DNA from: Salibacterium lacus
Lineage (GTDB): Bacteria > Bacillota > Bacilli > Bacillales > Marinococcaceae
Assembly: GCF_042684865.1 (NCBI RefSeq)
Contig: NZ_JBHUML010000002.1
Location: 620,001-684,000 of the forward strand
Length of the DNA stretch: 64,000 nt
Direction of reading: 5' to 3'
The notes under the pieces were generated by a model. The model saw only the letters and a list, made by a program, of their open reading frames with translations. It made no database searches and had not been told where the DNA came from. The translations under genes and the position numbers were made by a program. Shown piece by piece: positions 9,402 through 17,989 of the stretch (within the stretch, counting starts at the first letter, position 1; every line of letters begins with the position of its first letter).

Positions 9402-12140
9402 TTACACTCTCTTTTCCTGTTCCACTTCTGCAAGTTTGTCACGAAGGACGAGCTGCAGGATACCGCCGTTCCGGTAATAATCCATTTCCACATCACTGTC
9501 AAAACGGGCAACCGCCTTGAATGTCGTGGTTTTGCCGTCAGGTGCAGAAGCTTCCACTTCTACAAGTTCGTGCGGCGTGACATTATTATCAACCTTCACG
9601 TTGAACGTTTCTTCCCCGGTGAGTCCTAATGTTTCAGCGTTCTCCCCTTCCTGGAACTGAAGCGGCAGTACGCCCATCAATACCAGGTTACTGCGGTGAA
9701 TCCGTTCAAAGCTTTCGGCGATAACCGTCTTGATGCCGAGAAGGTTGGTTCCTTTTGCGGCCCAGTCGCGTGAACTTCCCATGCCGTAGTCCTTGCCGGC
9801 GATGACCATCAGGCCGGTATTATCTTCTTTATATTTCATGGCGGCATCATAAATGGCCATCACATCACCGGTCGGCCAGTATGTTGTATACCCGCCTTCT
9901 GTACCGGGGGCAAGAAGGTTTCTAATACGGATGTTGGCAAACGTACCACGCATCATGATTTCATGGTTACCACGTCTTGAACCATATGAATTAAACTGGG
10001 ATGGTTTCAAGCCTTTATCTGTCAGGTACCTGCCGGCCGGGCTGTCTTTGGCAATCGCTCCTGCCGGAGAAATGTGGTCGGTCGTAACCGAATCCCCGAA
10101 TTTCCCGATGACACGCAGATCGTTCAGCGGCTTGATATCATCCGGTTCTTCCGACATTTCCTCAAAGAACGGAGGATTCTGAATGTAGGTGGATTCGTCA
10201 TCCCAGTCGTACAGTTCAGGGTTATCGTCGGATTGAAGTTTATTCCAGCGTTCATTATTGTCAAACACGCTCTCATATTCATCTTTAAAAAGCTGCGGAG
10301 AAACGTTCTCATGAACAAAGTTCTTGATTTCTTCAGCGGAAGGCCAGAGATCTGCAAAATATACATCGCTGCCGTTTTCATCTTTACCGAAGGAATCATG
10401 GTTCATATCAAAGTTCACATTTCCCGCCAGTGCATAGGCCACAACAAGCGGCGGAGATGCCAGGTAGTTGGCTTTGACGAGCGGATGAATACGTCCTTCA
10501 AAGTTACGGTTACCACTGAGCACGGATGAAACAAGCATGTCGTTGTCGGCAATGGCTTTTTCAATTTCTTCCGGAAGCGGACCGCTGTTTCCGATACAGG
10601 TCGTACAGCCGTAGCCGACAAGGTTAAACCCAAGTTCGTTCAGATACGGCATCAGCCCGGCATCTTCAAGGTAGCGTGTAACAACTTTAGACCCCGGCGC
10701 GAGGGAAGTTTTTACATATTCCGGAACATCGAGTCCTTTCTCCACGGCATTTTTCGCCAGAAGACCTGCTCCGATCATAACATAAGGATTCGATGTGTTC
10801 GTACAGCTTGTGATAGCCGCAATCGTTACGGCACCTGTTTCCATTTCAGACTCTTTGCCGTTTGGATGGGTTACTTTCACTTTCTTATCCACATCTTCCG
10901 GTGCCAGTCCGAATCCCTGGTTTCCGGCAGGGGCTGTCAGCGCCTCATTGAATGTCTTTTTCATCTCGGACATTGGAATGAGATCCTGCGGGCGCTTTGG
11001 TCCCGAAAGACTCGGTTCAATCGAAGAAAGATCGAGTTCCACCACTTTTGTGAATTCCGGTTCTTCCGCACCGTCTTCATAGAACATGTTATTGGCTTTT
11101 GCATAAGCTTCCACCATATCAATGTGTTCTTCGGAACGGCCCGTCAAACGCATGTAATTCAGCGACTCCTGGTCAACCGGGAAGAACCCGCAGGTCGCTC
11201 CGTATTCCGGCGCCATATTGGAAATGGTGGCACGGTCCGCCAGCGGCATTTCTTTCAGGCCGGGACCGAAGAACTCGACAAACTTGCCTACTACGTTTGT
11301 TTCACGCAGAAGCTGTGTCGCTTTCAGAGCCAGGTCGGTAGCAGTGGCGCCGTTTGGCAGAGAACCTTTCAGGCGCACGCCTACGACTTCCGGTGCGGGG
11401 AAATAAGAAGGCTGCTGCAGCATGCCTGCTTCCGCTTCGATACCGCCGACACCCCAGCCGAGAACACCAAGTCCGTTGATCATTGTTGTGTGGGAGTCTG
11501 TTCCGACAAGTGTATCCGGGAAAGTGTCCACCTCACCGTTCTCTGTTTCCTTCGTGTGAACAACAGACGCCAGATATTCCAGGTTAACCTGGTGGACGAT
11601 ACCGGTAGCGGGCGGAACAGCGCGGTAGTTATCAAACGCTTTCGTTGCCCAGCTGAGCAGCTTGTAGCGCTCTTCATTGCGTTCAAATTCCAGGTTCATA
11701 TTCCGTTCCAGTGAATCCGGAGTACCAAAGCGGTCTACCTGGACGGAATGGTCAACGACAAGGTCAACCGGAATAGCCGGGTTGATTTTGTCGGGACTTC
11801 CACCCATGTCGGCCATTGCTTTGCGCAGGGAAGCAAGGTCCACTACTGCAGGTACACCGGTGAAATCCTGGAGGATAACACGGGAAGGTTTAAACGGCAC
11901 ATCTTCTGTGCCTCCTTCGTTTGTTCCCCATCCTGCAAGACTTTCTACATGTTCTTTTTTGATGACTTTGCCATCGAGCTGTCTAAGTAAAGACTCAAGC
12001 AGCACTTTCACCGAAAACGGAAGCTTCGAAACATTACCGTTACCGGCTCCCTCCAGTGCTTTAATGTCATAATAGTGATACGTTTTTCCGTTGGACGTAA
12101 AAGACTTACGGGCATTAAATACATCCTGATAAGCACTCAT
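9402..12140 (-). CDS. acnA: aconitate hydratase (aconitase A)
   Basis: 912 residues, an IRP1/AcnA-type aconitase (CitB in B. subtilis) that interconverts citrate and isocitrate in the TCA cycle. The 4Fe-4S ligands lie in ITSCTNTSNP and CTTCIGNSG, with the swivel domain at the C-terminus (GKDYGMGSSRDWAAKG). Bacillus CitB also binds RNA when it loses the cluster, which may hold here. An AGAGGAGGG ribosome binding site precedes the ATG. Confidence 0.97.
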   Translation of the reverse strand: MSAYQDVFNARKSFTSNGKTYHYYDIKALEGAGNGNVSKLPFSVKVLLESLLRQLDGKVIKKEHVESLAGWGTNEGGTEDVPFKPSRVILQDFTGVPAVVDLASLRKAMADMGGSPDKINPAIPVDLVVDHSVQVDRFGTPDSLERNMNLEFERNEERYKLLSWATKAFDNYRAVPPATGIVHQVNLEYLASVVHTKETENGEVDTFPDTLVGTDSHTTMINGLGVLGWGVGGIEAEAGMLQQPSYFPAPEVVGVRLKGSLPNGATATDLALKATQLLRETNVVGKFVEFFGPGLKEMPLADRATISNMAPEYGATCGFFPVDQESLNYMRLTGRSEEHIDMVEAYAKANNMFYEDGAEEPEFTKVVELDLSSIEPSLSGPKRPQDLIPMSEMKKTFNEALTAPAGNQGFGLAPEDVDKKVKVTHPNGKESEMETGAVTIAAITSCTNTSNPYVMIGAGLLAKNAVEKGLDVPEYVKTSLAPGSKVVTRYLEDAGLMPYLNELGFNLVGYGCTTCIGNSGPLPEEIEKAIADNDMLVSSVLSGNRNFEGRIHPLVKANYLASPPLVVAYALAGNVNFDMNHDSFGKDENGSDVYFADLWPSAEEIKNFVHENVSPQLFKDEYESVFDNNERWNKLQSDDNPELYDWDDESTYIQNPPFFEEMSEEPDDIKPLNDLRVIGKFGDSVTTDHISPAGAIAKDSPAGRYLTDKGLKPSQFNSYGSRRGNHEIMMRGTFANIRIRNLLAPGTEGGYTTYWPTGDVMAIYDAAMKYKEDNTGLMVIAGKDYGMGSSRDWAAKGTNLLGIKTVIAESFERIHRSNLVLMGVLPLQFQEGENAETLGLTGEETFNVKVDNNVTPHELVEVEASAPDGKTTTFKAVARFDSDVEMDYYRNGGILQLVLRDKLAEVEQEKRV

Positions 12141-12162
12141 ATGTAGTCCCTCCTCTTATACT

Positions 12163-12191
12163 ATGATAGAACAGAAACGAAAAAATGTCGA
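12163..12191 (-). promoter_or_regulatory. putative aconitase promoter
   Basis: On the minus strand TCGACA and TATCAT are 17 bases apart, just upstream of the aconitase ribosome binding site. A second weaker TTGACA lies about 30 bases further upstream with a poor -10. Confidence 0.5.
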
Positions 12192-12281
12192 AATAAATGA
12201 TTTCCTCTTTCTGTTTGTCAAAAAGCCAGGGCTTTCCCTATTTAAGAATAGCAAAACTCATATCAAATATAAATAATTTTT

Positions 12282-13712
12282 TTAGAAAAAACCATTTTCC
12301 AAATAGGGCTTTCCCTGTTTTTCAAGCCTGGAAAGTGCTGAGGCAGCGACTTCCATTTCTTCCTCTGTAAGAGTGCGCACATCAAAAAGAATTTTCTCCT
12401 CTTTCACCCGGACTACAATCGGTGGATCAGAATCCATGCGAAGACGTGAAGCCGCTTCTTCAGCCGATATGGATGACGGCGTAACGGCGACGACAGCCGT
12501 TGGAAGTTCAACTTCGGGCATCGTCCCTCCTCCTACTTTGGAAAAATCATCTTCAACAGCCGCTTTCCAGGTTGACAGCCCGAGAGAAGCCAGAAATGTT
12601 CCGGCCCGCTCTTTCACTTCTTCTTTTGTTTCCAGTACCATACGGACGGCCGGTATATCTCTTTCCCTTTTTGTAATGTAGGCTTTTAATGTTTCCTCAA
12701 GCGCTGCGATCGTCATTTTATCGACGCGGAGAACCCGCGCCAGCTGGTGTTTTTTCAGACGGTCTATCCATTTCTTCCGGCCTGCTATTATTCCGGCCTG
12801 CGGACCTCCGAGAAGTTTATCCCCTGAAAAGGTCACCAGGTCGGCACCGGTGGCAAGCGCTTCTTTTACGGTAGGTTCCGATCCGATTCCGTGCTCTTTA
12901 AAGTCATACAGAGCGCCGCTCCCCAAATCCTCGTAAACTATCATTTCTTCCTGTTGTGCTGCGGCTGTCTCTGCCAATTCCGAAAGCGGCACTTCTTCAG
13001 TAAATCCAATCGTTTTAAAATTACTGGTATGCACCTTCATAAGCATCGCTGTATCCGGGCCGACTGCCTGTTCATAGTCACGCCGGTGGGTTTTGTTCGT
13101 CGTCCCGACTTCCACAAGTTTTGCTCCGCTTTCCTCCATAATGGAAGAGACACGGAACGAACCGCCTATCTCAACGAGCTGTCCACGTGAGACAATCACT
13201 TCCTTTGTTTCAGCCAGTGCTTTTAACACCATGTAAACCGCAGCCGCGTTATTATTGACCACCATTGCCGCTTCCGCACCGGTCACAGTCTGTATCAAAT
13301 CTTCGAGAATATCATGCCGTGATCCGCGGCTGCCCGAAGCAATGTCGTATTCAAGACTTGAGTAGCCGGCGGCTGCCTCTCCCGCTTTTTTGACCGCTCC
13401 CATACTCATGCTGGCCCGTCCCAGATTCGTATGGAGGATAGTACCGGAGGCGTTGATAACACGCTTCAGACGGCTTTCACCAAATGCGTGAAGGCGGTTG
13501 GATACCTGCTCAAACAAATAGGTTTCAACCTCTTCCCGGGAAGAAAGATCAGGACCCGACTCCTGCAGCCACCCTTCTCTCAGCATTCCTATTTCCGTAC
13601 GGAGCCAATCTGTCAATAGACGTTCATTGCCCAGTTCTTCCTTTACCTGCTGAAACCTCTCCTTTTTCTGCAATTCGTGCACAGGCGGTATCCATCTCAG
13701 CTTTTCTTTCAC
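12282..13712 (-). CDS. selA: L-seryl-tRNA(Sec) selenium transferase SelA
   Basis: 476 residues, full length for bacterial SelA, a decameric PLP enzyme that converts Ser-tRNA(Sec) to Sec-tRNA(Sec) with selenophosphate. Landmarks are NASGTILHTNLGRA (~88-100), GSRGSRHD, and the PLP lysine K299 in FSGDKLLGGPQAG. A GTG start is used. It lies 80 bp downstream of the SelW-like selenoprotein gene on the same strand, so both may come from the promoter between selW and selD. Confidence 0.97.
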   Translation of the reverse strand: MKEKLRWIPPVHELQKKERFQQVKEELGNERLLTDWLRTEIGMLREGWLQESGPDLSSREEVETYLFEQVSNRLHAFGESRLKRVINASGTILHTNLGRASMSMGAVKKAGEAAAGYSSLEYDIASGSRGSRHDILEDLIQTVTGAEAAMVVNNNAAAVYMVLKALAETKEVIVSRGQLVEIGGSFRVSSIMEESGAKLVEVGTTNKTHRRDYEQAVGPDTAMLMKVHTSNFKTIGFTEEVPLSELAETAAAQQEEMIVYEDLGSGALYDFKEHGIGSEPTVKEALATGADLVTFSGDKLLGGPQAGIIAGRKKWIDRLKKHQLARVLRVDKMTIAALEETLKAYITKRERDIPAVRMVLETKEEVKERAGTFLASLGLSTWKAAVEDDFSKVGGGTMPEVELPTAVVAVTPSSISAEEAASRLRMDSDPPIVVRVKEEKILFDVRTLTEEEMEVAASALSRLEKQGKPYLENGFF

Positions 13713-13792
13713 GTTCGGTTCACCTGCTCTTTCAGGGTCCTATGCCGAAAAAACGGCCGGCTTGCTTCATAACCCGCTCCATCTGTCAACCT

Positions 13793-14029
13793 TCATCCGT
13801 GCTTTCTGCCTATTTCTTCAGCCAGTTCCTTTTCGTCCGGAAATGTACCGGTTTCTTTTTTGGAATAAACAATGTTGTTATCTGCCGTCACTTCAAATAC
13901 ACCACCGGAACCAGTGACCAATTCTATCGATTCGATGGCTGCTCCATGAACGTTATATAGTGTATCCGCGAGACCCACGGCTTTTGGAGCGTAATTTCAC
14001 TGCATGCAGAATTCAATTCTTATTTTCAT
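13793..14029 (-). CDS. SelW-like (Rdx family) selenoprotein with in-frame UGA
   Basis: Reading through the UGA at 13999-13997 gives a 78-residue protein starting MKIRIEFCMQU. This has the Rdx-family CxxU redox motif near the N-terminus, then ALGLAETL-like VGLADTLYN and the family hallmark GSGGVFEVT around residue 45. A conventional reading would start at 13978 and lose the active site. AAAGGA sits 8 bases before the ATG at 14029, and a SECIS-like hairpin lies 16 bases after the UGA. Rdx proteins are thioredoxin-fold oxidoreductases. It heads a likely selW-selA operon. Confidence 0.93.
13966..13980 (-). promoter_or_regulatory. bacterial SECIS element of the SelW-like gene
   Basis: On the minus strand CCGUG-GGUCU-CGCGG forms a 5-bp stem with the five-base loop GGUCU, the same apical loop as the E. 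coli fdhF SECIS. It begins 16 bases after the UGA, a spacing suitable for SelB-mediated recoding. Confidence 0.85.
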
Positions 14030-14064
14030 CTTCATCTTCCTTTCTGTACCCGCTTTTTAACATC

Positions 14065-14093
14065 ATTTTAGTGTATTGATTGTGTACATGCAA
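14065..14093 (-). promoter_or_regulatory. putative promoter of selW-selA
   Basis: Minus-strand TTGCAT and TAAAAT with a 17-base spacer, 36 bases before the SelW-like start. It overlaps the divergent selD promoter. The same two hexamers with the same spacing precede selC. Confidence 0.6.
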
Positions 14094-14109
14094 ACAAACC
14101 AATTATACT
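14080..14109 (+). promoter_or_regulatory. putative promoter of selD
   Basis: TTGTGT and TATACT separated by 18 bases, 33 bases upstream of the selD GTG start. Confidence 0.55.
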
Positions 14110-14142
14110 GATAATAATGAAGTCAGCAAGGAGGTGGATGAA

Positions 14143-15195
14143 GTGAGCAGAGAAGAAAACATTAAATTGACCAGCCTTTCCACTAAAGCTGGATGAGGAT
14201 GCAAAATCGGTCCTGAGGACCTGACGCAGGTACTGCGTCATTTACCACAAAGAGAAAAAGACCCCAACCTCATTGTAGGGGTGGATACATCCGATGATGG
14301 CGGCGTCTATAAACTAACGGACGAGATCGCCCTCGTTCAGTCCGTCGACTATTTCACACCAATCGTTGATGATCCTTACATGTTCGGCCAGATTGCCGCG
14401 GCAAATGCATTAAGTGATATCTATGCAATGGGAGGCAGACCGACCACTGTTCTTAACATCGTCGGTTTCCCGATTAATGACCTGCCTGACGATATTCTTG
14501 CCGGAATAATGAAAGGTTCTTCCGATAAAGTGGACGAATCCGGAGCCGCCATTGCAGGCGGACATTCAATCGATGATCAGGAACCAAAATACGGCCTTGC
14601 CGCCACCGGCATCGTTCATCCGGACAAGGTATGGACCAACAAAGGGGCTCGTCCCGGTGACGTGCTTGTGCTGACGAAGCCGATTGGTGTCGGTATACTC
14701 ACAACGGCTATTAAACGAAACCGCATCACCCCCGAACAGGAAGAAAAAGTGACCAGCGTGATGGCGGAGCTCAATGATACCGCCGCCGAAACATTAAAGT
14801 CTTTCGATCCGCACGCTGTGACAGACGTGACGGGCTTTGGGCTTCTCGGCCATGGATTTGAAATGGCCGATGCCTCCGATGTAACATTCACTTTCCACTC
14901 CAGTGATGTGCCTGTTCTTGAAGGAGCACGTGAACTGGCGGAACAGGGAGTGATGCCCGGAGGTTCAAAGGCCAATGCATCGTATCTGAAGGAACAGATA
15001 TGGAAAGACGAAAGCGTCTCCGAACTCACCGCCAGCATTCTTTGTGATGCGATCACGTCCGGCGGACTACTTGCTGCCATGAACCCTGAGGAAGCTGAGC
15101 AGTACGTGGATGCCATGCACAAGCAGGGAAAAACCGAAACAGCCGTCATCGGTACGGTTGAACAAAAGAAGAACCACGCCATTCAGGTAAAATAA
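14143..15195 (+). CDS. selD: selenophosphate synthase SelD, a selenoprotein (Sec at residue 18)
   Basis: Reading through the TGA at 14194-14196 gives 350 residues beginning with GTG; AGGAGGT lies 7 bases upstream. The active-site motif is AGUGCKIGP, with Sec in the place of the catalytic Cys of other SelDs, then the glycine-rich ATP-binding region. SelD makes selenophosphate from selenide and ATP, the donor for SelA and for SenB-type enzymes. It is transcribed away from selA. A conventional call at 14281 would miss the active site. Confidence 0.96.
14209..14240 (+). promoter_or_regulatory. SECIS candidate(s) of selD: two consecutive hairpins
   Basis: Starting 12 bases after the UGA, GGTCC-TGA-GGACC (14209-14221) forms a 5-bp stem. 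It is followed at once by an 8-bp perfect hairpin TGACGCAG-GTA-CTGCGTCA (14222-14240). The first has the usual SECIS distance; the second is stronger. Either or both could bind SelB. Confidence 0.6.
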
Positions 15196-15278
15196 GCATG
15201 GCAGAAAACAAAACCAGAACAAAACGACCTTCCTGGGCCACAATCAATGAAAGGCCCGGAGTATAAAAGGCACTATAG

Positions 15279-15321
15279 AAAAAGGCTTCCGACTATCATT
15301 TTTGATAATCGGAAGCCTTTT
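15279..15321. terminator. bidirectional terminator between selD and the importer operon
   Basis: AAAGGCTTCCGA / TCGGAAGCCTTT form a 12-bp stem extended by TATCA/TGATA around a TTTT loop, with A and T runs on each flank. It serves the convergent selD (+) and the importer ATPase gene (-). Confidence 0.9.
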
Positions 15322-15367
15322 ATTACAGGTCCATCTGCTTTCGCAGGTGCTGCTTCGGTTTTTCTTT

Positions 15368-16117
15368 TCAGATATGAATTGCTTTTCCGTAAATCATCTC
15401 CAGGTTTTTGCTGTCCAGTTCATCCGGGGGGCCGTCATAAATTATTTCCCCGCCGGCAAGGCCGATGACCCTTGTTGCAAAGGACTTGGCTAACGCAACA
15501 TCATGAACATTAATGAGCGACATCAACTGTTGTTTTTCGTGTATATCCTTCAATATGCCAAACACCGACCGGGCCGTTCCCGGATCCAGGCTTGCCACCG
15601 GCTCATCTCCAAGAAACACCTCCGGTTCCTGCATAAGAGCGCGCGCAATACCAACGCGTTGTTTCTGCCCTCCGCTCAGCGCTTCCACCCGGCGACCGGC
15701 TATATCAACCAGTCCTACTTCCTCGAGAACGCGTTCGGCTTTTTGCTTTTCACTCTGACTGAAAAAACCGACAGCATTCAAAAATGCCCGGCGTTTTCCA
15801 AACAATCCGGTTAATACATTCTGCTGCACCGTCAATCTTGGAATCAGATGAAAATGCTGAAAAATCATCCCTGCCCGGCTGCGCCATGCCCGCTTTTGTG
15901 CTTCGAGCATTTCTTGGACATTTTCCCCCTGAATAAGAACCTGCCCGTATGTTACCGGCTGAAGCGCATTAATCGTGCGGATTAATGTCGATTTGCCGGC
16001 ACCGCTCGGGCCGAGAACGCACACGAATTCTCCCGGCTGAAGCGAAAGATTCACGCCATGCACCGCCGGCTCCTCTGCTTTTGGGTAATAAACTGTCACA
16101 TCGTCCAGCTCAATCAA
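15368..16117 (-). CDS. PhnC-like ABC importer ATPase
   Basis: 249 residues. Walker A GPSGAGKS (~35-42), signature LSGGQKQRVGIARAL, and Walker B with VFLGDEPVASLD place it in the PhnC/phosphonate-type ATPase family. It follows the permease gene, which follows the binding protein gene. PhnCDE-type systems carry small oxyanions (phosphonate, phosphite, phosphate). The position between selD and selB suggests the substrate may be a selenium oxyanion; this is inference. Confidence 0.88.
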   Translation of the reverse strand: MIELDDVTVYYPKAEEPAVHGVNLSLQPGEFVCVLGPSGAGKSTLIRTINALQPVTYGQVLIQGENVQEMLEAQKRAWRSRAGMIFQHFHLIPRLTVQQNVLTGLFGKRRAFLNAVGFFSQSEKQKAERVLEEVGLVDIAGRRVEALSGGQKQRVGIARALMQEPEVFLGDEPVASLDPGTARSVFGILKDIHEKQQLMSLINVHDVALAKSFATRVIGLAGGEIIYDGPPDELDSKNLEMIYGKAIHI

Positions 16118-16140
16118 TCCGATCCCTCTTTTCCATCAGG

Positions 16141-16902
16141 CTAAATAACACGTTTCCGGACAAAAGCACCGAACAGATCCACTGCAATAACAAGCAGCAT
16201 AATAAACAGGACTTCAACGGTTACAGCTGTGTAATTAAAGCTGTTGAAATCATTAATCAGCTGCTGGCCGATCCCGCCGCCTCCGATAAAACCGAGAATC
16301 AGAGACGTTCGGATGGCCACCTCAAATCGGTAGAAATAATGGGACAGAACGTTCGGCCAGATTTGGGGGACCACCGCGAAAAGATTACCAATCCGTCGTC
16401 CGGATCCGACCGATTTCATTGCTTCCTGAGGACCCGGGTCAGCCGCTTCAATGAGCTCCGAGATTAATTTGCCGAGTACGCCGATATTGTGAAGCAGAAT
16501 CGCGATCACCGCCGGAAACGGCCCGAGACCGAGTGCAACGACGAAGATAAGCCCGAACACAATTTCAGGGATGGACCTTAGAATCGACAGAAAAAAACGA
16601 AGCAGGTAATACAAAACCGGATTCGCTGCCGTATTTTTAGCTGCAGCAAAACTGAGGGGAACCGCAGTCAAAAGCGCAAAAAACGTACCGAGAAATGCAA
16701 TCGCAAGCGTCACCAGTGCCGGATCAATCAAATTCGGGGATATGTCCCACGAAGGTGGAGAGAACTTTTCCCGCACAAACGTAACGGTGTCGCCAAACTC
16801 CTGAAATTTACTCCATTCAAATTCGGTTTTGCCCATGCTCCACCACGTAAACACTGCAAGCAGAAGCCCGTATACCCACGCTCTTTTTTTTAACCAGGTC
16901 AT
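16141..16902 (-). CDS. PhnE-like ABC importer permease
   Basis: 253 residues with about six membrane segments. It has the permease EAA-like loop near EAADPGPQEAMKSVGSG and the C-terminal GGGGIGQQLINDFNSFNY stretch typical of PhnE. It lies between the binding protein and ATPase genes on the same strand, with short gaps, as part of one operon. Confidence 0.88.
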   Translation of the reverse strand: MTWLKKRAWVYGLLLAVFTWWSMGKTEFEWSKFQEFGDTVTFVREKFSPPSWDISPNLIDPALVTLAIAFLGTFFALLTAVPLSFAAAKNTAANPVLYYLLRFFLSILRSIPEIVFGLIFVVALGLGPFPAVIAILLHNIGVLGKLISELIEAADPGPQEAMKSVGSGRRIGNLFAVVPQIWPNVLSHYFYRFEVAIRTSLILGFIGGGGIGQQLINDFNSFNYTAVTVEVLFIMLLVIAVDLFGAFVRKRVI

Positions 16903-16932
16903 TTCTTCTGCTCCTTTAACATCAAACGGGCG

Positions 16933-17865
16933 CTATTCTTCGACACTGTCCATGTTCAGCATGCCAAAATCCGAGGCTGCCTGGGCAATATCTTCATAGC
17001 TGCTGTGACCGGTTTCCACAAAGGCCGATGCGCCCCCGAAGATGTCAAGAATCTGTTCATCTTCTATCCCGGTAAAAGCGTCCTGAAACTGCTGTTTTAA
17101 CTCATCACTCATACCGGAGCGGGCCGCCCAGGGATACTGGTAGATTTGGTCTGATTCCCAGATTTTTTTCACGTTGCTTTCATCAATCGTGCCTGCTTCC
17201 ACAAGCTCGTTGTAAATGGCGCTGTCAATCGCACCGGCATCCACTTGATTGTTTGCGACTGCATTGGCCGTCACATCATGGGATCCGGTATAACGCACCG
17301 AGGCAAAATCATGGTTTTCCTCCGATTCAAAAACCCCGCGGTCTCTCAGTTCAAGACCCGGCATTAACGATCCGGAAGTAGAAGATACACTGCCGAACGC
17401 AAAATTAACGTCATCCGGCTGTTCGAGCATTTCATCGAGACTGTCCCAAGGCTTGTCAACATGGGATATAATGTAGGAATAGTAGTACGGTTTACCGTCA
17501 ATTTCCTGGGTGAGGATTGCTTCAGCTCCGCTTTCTTCATTGGCAATGACGTATGTGAGCGGACCTAAATAAGCAAGATCGATACGGCCGAAATTAAGAG
17601 CTTCCACCACAGCATTATAGCTTGGAAAGTGATCCACGGAAACGCTGCGGTCCATGGACTCATTTAACGTGTTCTCGAGCGCATCCAGGCCGTCCTGCAT
17701 TTCCCCTGCCGACTGGGCCGGTATGACAGCTACTTCCAGTTCTTCACCGGAATCACTGCCGCTGCTGCTTTCTCCCTCGTTTTCCTCATTATCTCCTGTG
17801 CCCCCGCCGCATGCTCCGAGCATAAGCGCAAACGAAGCAATTACTCCGATGAATGGCTTTTTCAT
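16933..17865 (-). CDS. PhnD-like substrate-binding lipoprotein
   Basis: About 310 residues. The N-terminus MKKPFIGVIASFALMLGAC is a lipoprotein signal with lipobox LGAC, followed by a Gly/Ser/Glu linker and a PhnD-family domain (PAQSAGEMQDGLDALEN, then DLAYLGPLTYVIA). I chose the ATG at 17865, with a GGGGG ribosome binding site and a promoter upstream; a longer reading to 18009 would bury the signal peptide. A clade of this family is annotated in protein-family databases as putative selenate-binding (from memory), which fits the location. It is the first gene of the importer operon. Confidence 0.85.
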   Translation of the reverse strand: MKKPFIGVIASFALMLGACGGGTGDNEENEGESSSGSDSGEELEVAVIPAQSAGEMQDGLDALENTLNESMDRSVSVDHFPSYNAVVEALNFGRIDLAYLGPLTYVIANEESGAEAILTQEIDGKPYYYSYIISHVDKPWDSLDEMLEQPDDVNFAFGSVSSTSGSLMPGLELRDRGVFESEENHDFASVRYTGSHDVTANAVANNQVDAGAIDSAIYNELVEAGTIDESNVKKIWESDQIYQYPWAARSGMSDELKQQFQDAFTGIEDEQILDIFGGASAFVETGHSSYEDIAQAASDFGMLNMDSVEE

Positions 17866-17932
17866 TTTAATGTACCCCCTGTTTGGTGTCGTTGTTTCAT
17901 CTATTCGGTTATCGAACAAAAAACGCGCAGAT

Positions 17933-17961
17933 AAAGTATCATTATTTACGGTATATGTAAA
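17933..17961 (-). promoter_or_regulatory. putative promoter of the importer operon
   Basis: Minus-strand TTTACA and TACTTT with a 17-base spacer, 68 bases before the binding-protein start. TTTAC and GTAAA arms flank seven bases across the -35, a possible operator. Confidence 0.6.
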
Positions 17962-17989
17962 GAAATCTGAAACGCCCGGGAGAGGGTGC

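Noticed and set aside
15198..15266. 22-codon reading frame just after selD
   Set aside because: No ribosome binding site and no similarity; probably chance or a remnant before the terminator.
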